A stretch of 29,108 nucleotides of DNA from Sarocladium kiliense (Eukaryota; Ascomycota; Sordariomycetes; Hypocreales; Sarocladiaceae): contig JAUZTG010000005.1 in assembly GCA_030734395.1 (NCBI GenBank), forward strand, positions 1 to 29,108, given 5' to 3'. Both the position numbers and the translations under genes were made by a program. A model generated the notes under the pieces. The model ran no database searches. It had not been told where the DNA came from and saw nothing but the letters and a program-made list of their open reading frames with translations. This document shows positions 19,657-29,010 of the stretch, piece after piece (within the stretch, counting starts at the first letter, position 1; each line of letters begins with the position of its first letter).

Positions 19657-20511
19657 ATGCCTCGACACTCCACCCATCTTCGTGCAGAAGAGCTTGCCCA
19701 GGCAGTGGCACAGCTGGCCGCATACCTAGTTCACGCGAGAGCTCAGTACAGCATAAGTGGCGGTGCTGCATCGGCGATGATCCGAATGCAATACGGTCTT
19801 CCACACCGCACCACAGACGACATTGACCTGGTTGTGCAGCCAACGGACACTATTACCGCCGAGAGCATATCAGCGTGGCTCTTGCAGAGCTATCCGACTG
19901 CATTCGTGGCAAAGTCTGTTCACGGCGTGTCGATTCCGGCTCTGAGGTTCCAGAGATCCGATGGATCAGTGAAAAACATTGAAATCGAGATATTCGACGT
20001 CGGCGCCTGGCCTCAACGCCCTCAGTACGATCTCAGCAACCCCGCCAACGAGGTCGTTCGGATCCCCATCTCTGGGTTCGAAGTTCCTGTCTTTAGTGCT
20101 CGTTGGCTTCTGAGGGAGAAGATCATCACGGCCTTTGAGAGGCAAGGAAGCAGGAAAGAACGCACGGACTTGGAAGATGCGTGTGCTCTTGTCCAGGTTG
20201 TCGACATTAACAGTCTTGACTTGACGGGGCATGCCGAAGCCGTCCAGCATATACTAACTCAAAAGCCTGACTTCCGTCAGCTGCTGGAGCTCAAGATCAT
20301 TTGTCCGGACGTTCTAGGGCTTTCGTGGACATGGAATGAGAGTGCTAGAGTATACTGGCGCTTCGAGGGGGACCAACTGCGTTACATGGACGACGAGCTG
20401 AAGCGGCACAAGTTCAAGTGGGAGGCAACTGCAAAAGTCTGGTATTTCAAGGTGAGCAACGGCGCATGGTACTACGACGGCGATAATGGCGACATTGCCT
20501 TCTGGGGTTGA
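19657..20511 (+). CDS. Nucleotidyltransferase-fold protein (AbiEii-like core)
   Basis: Intronless, 284 residues. The N-terminal third reads as a nucleotidyltransferase core: YSISGGAASAMIRMQYGL, then HRTTDDIDLVV. This fits the family pattern of G-G-x-A helix, arginine-threonine, and a D-x-D metal pair, as in AbiEii/DUF1814-type proteins and related kanamycin-nucleotidyltransferase folds. Further down, VFSARWLLREKIITAFERQG with KERTDLEDACAL matches the K-x-x-A-x-x-x-R...K-D-x-x-D segment that follows the core in those families. The C-terminal part is rich in tryptophan and tyrosine (ARVYWRFEGD, KVWYFKVSNGAWYYDGDNGD) and is not recognised. AbiEii proteins are bacterial toxin components; whether this fungal protein modifies RNA, protein or a metabolite cannot be told. 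The ATG is the first in frame. Confidence 0.75.
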   Translation: MPRHSTHLRAEELAQAVAQLAAYLVHARAQYSISGGAASAMIRMQYGLPHRTTDDIDLVVQPTDTITAESISAWLLQSYPTAFVAKSVHGVSIPALRFQRSDGSVKNIEIEIFDVGAWPQRPQYDLSNPANEVVRIPISGFEVPVFSARWLLREKIITAFERQGSRKERTDLEDACALVQVVDINSLDLTGHAEAVQHILTQKPDFRQLLELKIICPDVLGLSWTWNESARVYWRFEGDQLRYMDDELKRHKFKWEATAKVWYFKVSNGAWYYDGDNGDIAFWG

Positions 20512-20663
20512 GTGTTGGCGTTGCTGATGGGCCAGGGAACGGACGTGGAGGTTGAGTTAGGATTAGGGCTGTGAACAGTTGTAAATGCTAGTAAACGCTA
20601 AGCCATGTCCGCCTTGAGACCTACCCCTAGCGATGGCTGGTTTGCTTCGCCGTCAGCCATCAG

Positions 20664-21245
20664 GTGACGGAGACGGCTGTGGAATACTTGCTCCCTTGTT
20701 TCAATGAGAGGCACAAGGTCATCGTATGCCGAGCGTGTGCGACCTGTCTCAGGCGGGGCGTCGAAGCATGGAGACGGCACCTTCGGGAGAAGCCCCACGG
20801 GCTGAGAGGAGTCGTTCTGAGTTCCACGATCGACAAGCTCCGAGAATGCGGAGGGTACACGGCAGACGAACAAAGGGCTGCTCTAATGAGGACGGTGAGA
20901 CGTGGACACTGGCTTGCTACCAAACTTCTCCTTGACAAGGGTGCTCAAGTCGAGCTGGAGAACTCTTTCGGAAGAACGGCGCTTTTCTTCGCAGTGGCAA
21001 AAGGACACACCCAGATTGTTCAACTCCTTATCCGCAAAGATGCTCTTCTTATCAGCAAAGGTGCTCAGATTAAGTCGGAGGATGGCCAGTCGCCTTTTTC
21101 CATCGCAGTGAAGAATGAGCATATTGAGATGATCCAGCTCTTCCTTCAACATGACGCTAGCCTGCGTAGCCATCCGGCCTGCCCCGCTGAGATGATGGGA
21201 AGAGATAGGCTTGGTGGCAAGCATAAGAGGAGAAGATTGCGATAA
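20664..21245 (+). pseudogene. C2H2-like (RecQ-associated) N-terminus joined to ankyrin repeats
   Basis: An open frame of about 193 residues without an in-frame ATG near its beginning: the first usable codon is GTG at 20664 and an in-frame TAG lies about 30 bases upstream, so it is either a 3' exon or a broken gene. Residues 8-48 (VEYLLPCFNERHKVIVCRAC, then CLRRGVEAWRRHLREKPHGL) resemble the cysteine-histidine domain found at the start of fungal RecQ-associated C2H2 (DUF3505-like) proteins. The rest holds about two and a half ankyrin repeats: RRGHWLATKLLLDKGAQVEL, then GRTALFFAVAKGHTQIVQLL, and GQSPFSIAVKNEHIEMIQLF. The end is basic (KHKRRRLR). A short open frame starting at ATG 20604 could be an upstream exon, but no convincing splice pair was found. 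The joining of the two domains is unusual. Confidence 0.5.
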
Positions 21246-22095
21246 CTCAGGCAGTATGCTAAGTCATTGTTTACGCCTCGGCGCTTCTGAGCAAGGGGAC
21301 GCGCGCTAGAGCAGCTGCGGTCCAAATTATTATAAGTTAGTGTTTTTCTCTCAAGTCATTAAATACTCCTATTCCTCTTAAGCCTCTCTCTCTCCCAGCA
21401 ATGTTTATACCACGACTCTTCTCGGCCCTCGTATACAGCTTTGTAGATTGATTTACGGTAGTCAATTCTCCCGAAGCCGGGTGCTAAGCCATCCTGGCCT
21501 CACTCTCGTGTAGGTCACTTTTGGGCGAAGGTCGAGAAGCACAAGCAACCTATAGAAGGCATCTAACCCTGCCTCCATAATCCCTTTCAGTCCCCTTCGT
21601 CGTGATTTACTTACTGGTGCACCATGTCCCTCGCCGAAACGGTTCGTAGATTGCTGGTGATGTCTGAAGCTGGGGTGACGCCAGGCAATGTCTTGTACTT
21701 TGTGAGCAATAACAATGAGCGAGTCGGGTGCATGTGGCTGAAAATGCCTTCCGCGCCTTATCTCTCTGCCTTTATGATACCGTACGGAGGCTGCCCATTC
21801 GGAGACCAATGTGCCTCTCACACTGCCATGGCATAGATGTACATTCAACGGCACGTGTAAAAACCTTCACAACACGGCTTGCCCGAAAACTGAATGCTAT
21901 AATTTAAAACGTACCCAGTTAAAATTGCCATTCATTTTGCCGCTGAAACAGATGGAATGACGCTCCGAACCGCGCCGAGACATTCGCAAAAGTTCGTGCT
22001 CCAGCATCTCAACAAGCTTATGTTATTCCACACCTCGTCTATATAAATGTTACCTGTGTCTTTCTAAAGTCGAAGCCAGAGAAATTGGAGCCAAC
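21246..22095. other. Intergenic region upstream of the dynamin-like gene
   Basis: About 850 bp. A 70-codon plus-strand ORF with ATG at 21624 (ending at 21836) has a mid hydrophobic patch and two CxxG/FGDQC-like spots, but no family was recognised. A 130-codon minus-strand frame overlaps it, also unrecognised. A CTCTCTCT run is at about 21386. The sequence near 22040-22095 is probably the leader of the dynamin-like gene. Confidence 0.35.
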
Positions 22096-24306
22096 ATGGA
22101 CGCCATGAGGGTACAGCCTGCAACAGAGCTGGGCTCGTATGAGTCTCGTTTTCGACTGAATCAGATCGACAAGGTCAGGGCTAAAGGGGGGGGGGACCAT
22201 GTTTCCCTGCCTCAACTCGTTGTTTGTGGAGATCAATCGGCGGGCAAAAGCTCTGTTCTGGAGCGGCTTACCGATATACCGTTTCCTCGCAAAGAAGGAC
22301 TGTGCACGAGATTTGCCACAGAAATCATTCTTCGACATAATGATGGGCCACGAGAGATTGTGGCCACCATTCGCGCAGATTCTTCTCGTGGATCCACCAG
22401 TCAAGACATCCTCCATGCTTATCGGAAGGTTCTTCTAGATTTTTCCGGCCTTTCCACCATCATCGCCGAGGTTTCAGCGCTCATGGGCCTTCGTGGCCCA
22501 GAGGCACCGAATGGTAGCGCTTTCGCCCTTGACGCGCTTCGAATTGAGGTAAGTGGACCAACAGGTCTACACCTCACCATAGTCGACCTACCTGGGTTGA
22601 TATCTGTGTCAAACGAAGAACAGTCAGACCAAGATGTCGACCTTGTTCACGGCCTTGTTGATACCTACTTGCAAAGTTCTCGGACTATCATTCTTGCCGT
22701 AGTGCAAGCTGGTAATGACATTGCAAACCAGCCGATCATACGGAAGGCAAAACATTATGACCCTGAGGGACTTCGAACGGTTGGTGTTATAACGAAACCA
22801 GACCTTATCAACAATGGCACGGAGTATCAAATTGCAAGATTGGCAAATAACGAGGGCAACGTCAAGCTTAAGCTTGGGTTTTTCATTCTCAAGAACCCAT
22901 CCCCCATGGATCTGGAAGCTGGTCACGACGCAGAGACTTTGGCTCGCTTGGAGAAAAACTTCTTTGCCCAGCCTGCTTGGCGAGAAAATGACATCGATCC
23001 TGGGCGCATAGGATCAGCAGGCCTTCAAAGCTTCCTCCAAGTCCTACTCTTGGAACATATCGAGCGAGAGATCCCTAAAGTTCGCCAAGACTTGAGAAAA
23101 AGGCTTCTGGGCCTCGAGGTCAAGCTCAAAGAGCTAGGCAATCCGAGACCGACTCTCACGGATATTCGCTCTTTCTTAATTGAGCGTAGCATGTATCTGC
23201 ACCAGCTCGCTCAGGACTCGCTGTTAGGACAGTATCTGGGAGCTCAATCCACATTTTTCGACAAGGAGACACGGCTTCGGGCACTGGTGCATCAAGCCAA
23301 CTCCAAGTTTGCGGAGGATATGAGACTCAGAGGCTCTAAGAGAGTGGTAGCAGCAGTCGATTGGACCCCACGTCCAGATTCAGATGTGAATGATTCGGAG
23401 CAGCAGCTTCGAGTCACTAGAGACGACATGCTGAAGTGGGTCAAAGAAGTAAGTACGCTTTCAGGATGACCAAGGATTCAGCTGATTTATTTGAGGTCTA
23501 TTACACAACACGTGGGCTGGAGTTACCAGGAGATCATAACCACGTTCTCCAGGCCGAACTGTTTCAAATCCAAGCCAGCAGGTGGCCTAAACTTTCCGAG
23601 GGCCACCTGCGTAGCATTGTGGTTCTCGTCAAAAGTTGGCTACGGAAGGCAGTTACAGCGGCCATTCAAGATGAAGAACTGAAGCGGGAGATAATCACGC
23701 TGTGCTGCGACAAACTCCATGCAGCAGAAAAAAGGGCTTTCGAGGAGCTTGAGCAGCTCTGGAAGGACGAACAACGACAGCCCATAACATACAACCACTA
23801 CTACACGGACAATATTCAGAAAGCTCGGAACAACTTTGAGATGGACGTCATTCAGAAGGCGTTGAAAGAAGCCGTACAAGACGATTGGAATGGGAAACTC
23901 CATATCAGCAACAACTCCAGTGACTTGGCCCGATTGATATCCGCATTACAGAACCGGGTTACTGTGAACATGGATGATCGGGCTTGTAAAGAGGCATTGG
24001 AAGGCATGGAGGCCTACTACAAGGTTTGATAGTCCATTCGATGTTGTCTACTCATGCTAAAGCTCTTGTCAGGTGTCTAGGAAGACATTCGTTGATAACG
24101 TTTGTCGACAGGTCATCGAACGTCACGTTCTTGGTCCTTTACCGACATTTTTCTCACCAACCAGTGTGTCCGAGCTTCCCGATGAGGAAGTTCTGCGCAT
24201 CGGCTCAGAGCCAGATTCAAAGAAGGTTGCTCGAGATAAACTGGCAGCTTCAGTGGACTGCATGCGTCTCTGTCTACAAGAGCTCGAAGCCAACCCACAT
24301 GATTGA
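22096..24306 (+). CDS. Dynamin-like GTPase (fungal Mx/DRP-type)
   Basis: Large GTPase expected to self-assemble on membranes or filaments. Exons are 22096-23448, 23496-24023 and 24073-24306, all phase 0, with introns of 47 and 49 bp; total 2115 nt, 704 residues. GTPase motifs are intact: G1 GDQSAGKSS (45-53), G2 threonine in GLCTRFATEI, G3 DLPG (164-167), G4 TKPD (233-236). The stalk follows, with IEREIPKVRQDLRKRLLGLE, and exon 2 carries YYTTRGLELPGDHNHVLQAE, a phrase shared by fungal members. Exon 3 holds the GTPase effector domain (VDNVCRQVIERHVL; DKLAASVDCM). There is no PH domain, no proline-rich tail and no clear membrane segment, so it groups with Mx-like/Vps1-like soluble forms. The second donor is the uncommon GTTTGA and the first acceptor is TTTGAG. 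A run of about nine G near 22187 does not disturb the frame. Confidence 0.94.
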
Positions 24307-24632
24307 GAGTTTAAGTGTATGCTCCGTCTACTCTTCTATTCCCAAATCAATGCTACCCCTAAATCGATGGAACCCCCTGTCATAACCCCCACGAGGGTTC
24401 CTTTCATCGTGTTGTCCCCTATCCAATCAAATTACACCACGGCAATGCTAGTCACGATACATGGATTCACGTACAAGGGTTCGCGCTCTCGTGAACCTTC
24501 GCGTTTCTTGGAGCACTAGAACCCTAAATTCCAGCGCAGATGGCCAGACTGGCAGACTAATAGAGGCGCAAAGGCTACGTTCATGAACAAGATCAATTCA
24601 CACTCTAATAAAGCTCTCGGCACTCTATCCCT
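24307..24632. other. Intergenic region
   Basis: About 325 bp with no recognised gene or repeat apart from short imperfect palindromes such as GGGTTCGCGCTCTCGTGAACC at about 24477. It contains the 3' end region of the dynamin-like gene and the sequence before the C2H2 relic. Confidence 0.35.
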
Positions 24633-26745
24633 ATGCATCCATTCGTTCGCCTTACCCAGTATCCGCTGCTTATCTGCAAGACATGCAAACGTGCATGCGT
24701 CGTGCGGGAAGTGGCGGCTCACCTCCTACGCCACCATAAGCTCCTAACAGCCAGACAGAGGAAGGATATCATAGCAAGCATTGCGAAGCTTCCCGACCTC
24801 ATCCAGGACCAGGGCGGATTGGCAAGCTTTAAGCTACCTACTCAACCAATAGAACCCATCCCTTTCCTCGAGCCTCCCCGTGGCGATGGAGTCCGCTGCA
24901 CTTACGAAGGATGCGCTCACATCGTTCTGACGGTTGGTGGGATCAAGGCCCACTGCAGAGAAGCTCATGGCTGGTTCAATCCTCAAAGGCGAGGCAGGCA
25001 GCCGAGATCAGCACAGCCTAGCGAGGTGCCGTGGATCACGGGCGTGTACTGCCAGCGCTTCTTCATCGGCCGCGCGGCCAGCGGGTGGATTGAGGTACGC
25101 ATGCCGCAAGCCCCCACGAAGCACATGGACATGGCGCTCTCACCGCCCTCAGAGTCGTCTTCAGCTGGATCGGGTTTCAGAGAGGCAGAAGCGGACCATG
25201 AGTCGCTTGAAGATCAGTTGAACCGCCAACTGTTGCAGCTCCCGGGGAAGTTCAAGACGAATTCAGACATAGCTCCTGACGACGTCGATGGAGCCGCGAA
25301 CATCTTCGCCAGCATCCGCTCAGGCAATAAATGCCTTAAGTAGCTGCAGATAACAGAGTGGATGAGATACCTAGATCCACATCAGCATGAGCTGTTGTCG
25401 ATTGTCCACCTCATATCCCTCCCGACTAATCTACCTCAGCCCAGCGGCGATCTCACCCAGAACGCGGATGCAGAGACTTTATTGACGACACTCCTCGTGT
25501 CCCTTGATCGAGTCCTTGCTCGAGCGCGGCAATCACTCATTCAAGGAAAGCTGAACACTTTTGACCAGCATCGCTTAAACTCGTTTATTGCTCAGCGGCC
25601 TTCAAGAAAACCGCTGCTTCACGATCTTCACGAGTCTACCTACCGAAAGTACGCGCGGATCCTACAGCAGCTCCTATGTTTTGCGTTCCGCGTTGGGTGG
25701 CTTAAGGAGGGACCTAAGCTTAATTCCAAGCTTACAGGCGAGCAGACATTGGCCCTGATCAGGGTCATTGAGGCCACAAATGAGCTTCTCCAAAGCTCAG
25801 GTGATGGACTGGCTCTTGGCCAGAACCAGGAGCTGAGATCTAGGCTAGACGATCAGCTCATCCTGTTCTTAATATCTCTCTTCGATCACAAACCTTATGG
25901 TGACATCTACGAGAGCCTAGTCGTAGGCTTCATCGCCGTTATCAGCATCCGATAAGAGGCTTTCAATAAGTCAGGTGACATCTCCGGCGCACGGCGGGTA
26001 CTATGCGAGGCATCCGAGACTACACCGAAGCTTTCAGCCCTTATCAAGATGGCTCAGCTTCTGGTTGCCGAGAGGTCACTGCTCGCGGTGAAGCTCGACG
26101 AGACTGATGCGCCTGGCAAAACGCTGGAGGAGATGCAAGAGCGGTTCATGTGCCACAGCTCAAGATCTCCCATCAGCTGGGCCTTGAAGCTTCGATCTTA
26201 CGGAAAAGCTATTATCGATAGCACTACAGCCCTAGGCGAGATAAGTTGGTCAGACAATAATGAGATACTCAGCTACAGGCAGATGCAATTACCTATGACG
26301 GGCCTTCGGGACCTTCTTGTTACCGAGGTCAAGATGGCGCAGGAACAGCTCGCACAGCTGCTTCTCGTATCGCACGAGCCAGAGGACAGGGAGAGCGAAT
26401 GCTAAACCAGCTGGGGAGCCATGGCCGACCACTCGTCTTTCCCAAGCGCTCTCCGAGTCCTTTGAGAAGTTGATCGGAACGCCAGTAAGTACGCAGATGT
26501 GGCGTCACGCAGCGATCGCTATCTCCCGCTGCCATCTCCAGCAGGCAAAGTTCAAAAGAGACTTTATAGAGGCTGTCACTTGGGCGTGGAATGACGATAT
26601 GGCGGCTCATTCCACAAAGATAGCAGGTTTGACATATGCGCGGGGTATCAACGAGGCGCCGGGACATGTAGCTAGCGCGAAGGGCGAATACCGGCGGATT
26701 TGTCGAGAGTGGCACGCGTTCCTTGGGTTCGGAGGACATCTATGA
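24633..26745 (+). pseudogene. Broken RecQ-associated C2H2 (DUF3505-like) gene
   Basis: Long relic of the N-terminal half of the fungal RecQ-like/telomere-linked-helicase family. Frame one opens at ATG 24633 with two zinc-finger-like units: CKTCKRACVVREVAAHLLRH, and CTYEGCAHIVLTVGGIKAHC with REAHGW. An in-frame TAG at 25341-25343 separates CLK from LQITEWMRYLDPHQHELLS, a phrase typical of the family. A second in-frame TAA at 25953-25955 follows VISIR, after which coding continues (EAFNKSGDISGARRVL, KMAQLLVAERSLLAVKLDE). Between about 26317 and 26405 the reading frame shifts to one with TQMWRHAAIAISRCHLQQ, then KIAGLTYARG and EWHAFLGF, again family-like. The helicase core that normally follows is absent. 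Two nonsense codons and a frameshift make it non-functional as one protein; the stops are compatible with C-to-T change at CAG and CAA codons. Confidence 0.7.
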
Positions 26746-27023
26746 CATCAGGAAGTACTCCTTTTCTTAATTGACTGCTGTGTACGGGTTAGTCAAACAC
26801 CCACGGCGTTAGTTTTAGTGAGCGACTGCATCATCGATACTCTTCAATTGAAGCGTCCCTACCACGGCACGCTATCTTTGGGTAATTTAGGTATCAAATG
26901 ACTAAAATCCTCCAACGGATCTCGCTTAAGATCCAGCTTCTCATTTGGTACGCCCAAGTCGACTTGTTTCGCATCTTCACTTTGGTAGGTACCAATGAGC
27001 TTTGTCGATTTGTCCAGCTGCGA
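26746..27023. other. Short intergenic region
   Basis: About 280 bp between the C2H2 relic and the 3' end of the convergent minus-strand gene. No gene, RNA or repeat was recognised. Confidence 0.35.
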
Positions 27024-27995
27024 CTAAGGCTTTAGCTTGATACCGTTATTGTTTTTGTTTGTGGATACAGAGTGAATCCATCTTACCCTTGTATCTGGTA
27101 GAAGGCCTACCTGGTGTAATAATGCAACTAGTTCCGGTGTTGCACAGTCTTCAGGGCCAATCCATTGATATGAAACTTTTATTCCTTCTGCTGTCCACTT
27201 AAAACACGGCCCATCGAGGGCACAATGTCGAAGGTTGATGATACCTAGACCAGACATAGAACGGCCAGTCAAAGCGTTAGCGGCGACGACAAAGGTGGTA
27301 TCAAAGAGATATTCCCGCATCACCCGCTGCAGAGGTGAGCTCTCCGTTCGGGCGAAGAACATTGGATGGAAGCTTGGAATTCTGACACAGGTGTGCCCAT
27401 TTTGCATCTGCAAGAAAGACGCTTTCCCAGCGTCACGAACCGATGAGGAAAGGTACTCGGGCAAACCAGCCTCAAGTCCAGTTGAATCACACTGGCACAC
27501 CACAATAACCTTCGGACTCAAGGAAGCCAGTACTTCCTCAAGCACTGCGACAGCCACTCTATCATTTTCGTGGCGGGTCTCTGCGTTTTCGCGATCTCGA
27601 ACTTTGCGAGGTCGTAGTGGTCGAGAATCCAGGATGATGGTATTATCGACGTGTCGCTGGTCATTGAACGCTATACGTAGGGTCTGATCCAAAAGTTGCA
27701 CAGCGCCAGTGTACGGGCTACCTGTTCCAGAGAGAATATCCTCGTACGACACCGTTTCTTCTCTATCAGCTGGCTCAAGCATGATGACTATTAGATCTTC
27801 GTAGCCGGTCGCTAAACGCTCGGCATTCTCCAGAGCAGTCCTTGTCGACTTGAATTGCGCTGCAAGTCTGCGAAGCGGGGGTAAATGCTCGGCGGTCACA
27901 TACTGTCCGCGGTTCCTAACAGTGCATTGAAGAAGTGCGGGCCGGATTGAATCGAGCTCGCTAAAGTCGAAAGAGATGGATGCAGTGGAATTCAT
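27024..27995 (-). CDS. Unrecognised 323-residue protein, possibly uracil-DNA-glycosylase-like fold
   Basis: Intronless ORF with an ATG, mixed alpha/beta character and no membrane segment or signal peptide. Visible order: a strand LIVIMLEP at about 68-75; TGSPYTGAVQLLDQTLRIAF; a strand NTIILDSRPLR; a helix VAVAVLEEVLASL; a strand PKVIVVCQCDS; then CVRIPSFHPMFFAR; a long helix with MREYLFDTTFVVAANALTG; GLGIINLRHCALDGPCF. The succession of a strand ending VVVCQ-x, then a strand ending in S-F-H-P, resembles the uracil-DNA-glycosylase superfamily, where an H-P motif follows the last core strand, but the catalytic G-x-D-P-Y motif is not present (only GSPYTG). It could be a fungal family of unknown role. 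The coding quality and lack of stops argue for a real gene. Confidence 0.55.
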   Translation of the reverse strand: MNSTASISFDFSELDSIRPALLQCTVRNRGQYVTAEHLPPLRRLAAQFKSTRTALENAERLATGYEDLIVIMLEPADREETVSYEDILSGTGSPYTGAVQLLDQTLRIAFNDQRHVDNTIILDSRPLRPRKVRDRENAETRHENDRVAVAVLEEVLASLSPKVIVVCQCDSTGLEAGLPEYLSSSVRDAGKASFLQMQNGHTCVRIPSFHPMFFARTESSPLQRVMREYLFDTTFVVAANALTGRSMSGLGIINLRHCALDGPCFKWTAEGIKVSYQWIGPEDCATPELVALLHQVGLLPDTRVRWIHSVSTNKNNNGIKLKP

Positions 27996-28560
27996 GTTTT
28001 ATTGAAGCTTACTCCGTATCGTGAAATGAGTTGAGCCAGGATACATTTACTCTTCCCCTCTTTTCCCCTTTCTCCCTCTTATGGTGTCTCTATGGTTCCT
28101 TGACACATTTAACCAGCATTTATCCGAGTTCTAGCCACAGTTATGCCTGATTTCAATATCCCACGCAGTGACTGCGGGGATCATACAGTAGATTGTCCCT
28201 GGCGACTTGCTTGTATAGAAGGCAGCATGCTTGCTTAGCGAGTCAGAATATATCTCTAATGTTAAATCAGGGACACAATATACCGTCATGTATTATGAGA
28301 GCTGATTCAGGACTTGCAGTGTGGTTTTCTGTTCGTGTGCTAATAGTCACGGTTGTGGGGTAAGAGGATTTTAAATAAGTAGATATTTCGTGCTTATTAT
28401 CCTGCCAACGATACTAACCCAAGAACAGAGAGTCTGTATTCGGATTACACAAGTCTTCCCGGTGACATGTGAACATAGTCCGTTTTTTTTCTGTAAAACA
28501 ACAAGGTCGGTCGTAGAGTGGCGTCGCGGCACTACCTCTATCGAACGGTTTGGAGCGCAG
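27996..28560. other. Intergenic region
   Basis: About 565 bp between the promoter side of the 323-residue protein gene and the 3' end of the orphan ORF. A C/T-rich stretch (TCTTCCCCTC-type) at about 28050-28080 lies upstream of the minus-strand gene. No gene or RNA was recognised; a minus-strand frame at 28371-28742 overlaps the next ORF and looks like a shadow. Confidence 0.35.
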
Positions 28561-29007
28561 TTAGGATAACTTGAACAAACCCCAGAAGCTGACCCGGTTG
28601 ACCGGCGTTGGCTGGGGATGGGTGTGGTTCCGTTCGACCTGGACTCCTGCAGATGCAGATTTATTGAAATCGTGGGCGACACCGGCCCATATCCCAGTAT
28701 CAACCATATTACCGGATTCGAACGTGCCTCGACCTCCTCCATACGCAGTAGACTGGTCTGACCACTTGTGGGATAGCTCCCCGAAGACCGTCTGCTGGCT
28801 GGGAGCCGCTTTCAAGCCCCCGGTGATTTGAAGGTTGGGACACTTTGTAGTTGGTGTTATGGAGCCCTGGGCGAAGAGTTTTAGGCCATCTGGGGCTGAC
28901 GGAAGTGCGCCGGCCTTCACCTCAGCGGTTCGAGTTTGAAGCCCGATGTATCCGCCCGGAAGCTTATGTGGAGCGCACCGGTTAGGGTTTGGGATTGGGT
29001 TTGGGTT
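28561..29007 (-). CDS. Orphan glycine- and serine-rich ORF, 5' end undefined
   Basis: A minus-strand frame is open for 148 codons without an ATG. It begins just after TAG (29010-29008), which may be a splice acceptor, so an upstream exon is likely outside the window or in its last 100 bases. The first residues, NPNPIPNPN, come from a telomere-like repeat. The remainder has RCAPHKLPGGYIGL, LKLFAQGSITPT, then FGELSHKWSDQSTAYGGGRG, GIWAGVAHDFNKSASAGVQV, and ends in VSFWGLFKLS. Alternating polar and hydrophobic residues with many glycines suggest beta-strands, perhaps a small beta-barrel; the W-x-G-x-x-H-x-F spacing recalls attacin-type glycine-rich domains, a guess only. No transmembrane helix is visible. 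No family was recognised. Confidence 0.35.
   Translation of the reverse strand, partial: NPNPIPNPNRCAPHKLPGGYIGLQTRTAEVKAGALPSAPDGLKLFAQGSITPTTKCPNLQITGGLKAAPSQQTVFGELSHKWSDQSTAYGGGRGTFESGNMVDTGIWAGVAHDFNKSASAGVQVERNHTHPQPTPVNRVSFWGLFKLS
28980..29007 (+). repeat. Degenerate telomere-like repeat
   Basis: About 28 bases made of GGTTAGGG, TTTGGGA, TTGGG and TTTGGG units, which resembles a decayed (TTAGGG)n array, the fungal telomere repeat, in interstitial position. Only one perfect TTAGGG is present, so chance is not excluded. Confidence 0.45.
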
Positions 29008-29010
29008 CTA

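Noticed and set aside
21462..21854. 130-codon minus-strand ORF
   Set aside because: No recognisable motif, and it overlaps an equally weak plus-strand ORF; not enough to call either a gene.
22184..22196. Possible frameshift at the poly-G run in the dynamin-like gene
   Set aside because: The frame before and after the run is continuous into the G1 motif, so no break is needed.
26329..26739. 136-codon minus-strand ORF opposite the C2H2 relic
   Set aside because: The plus strand there carries family-like sequence, so this is a shadow.
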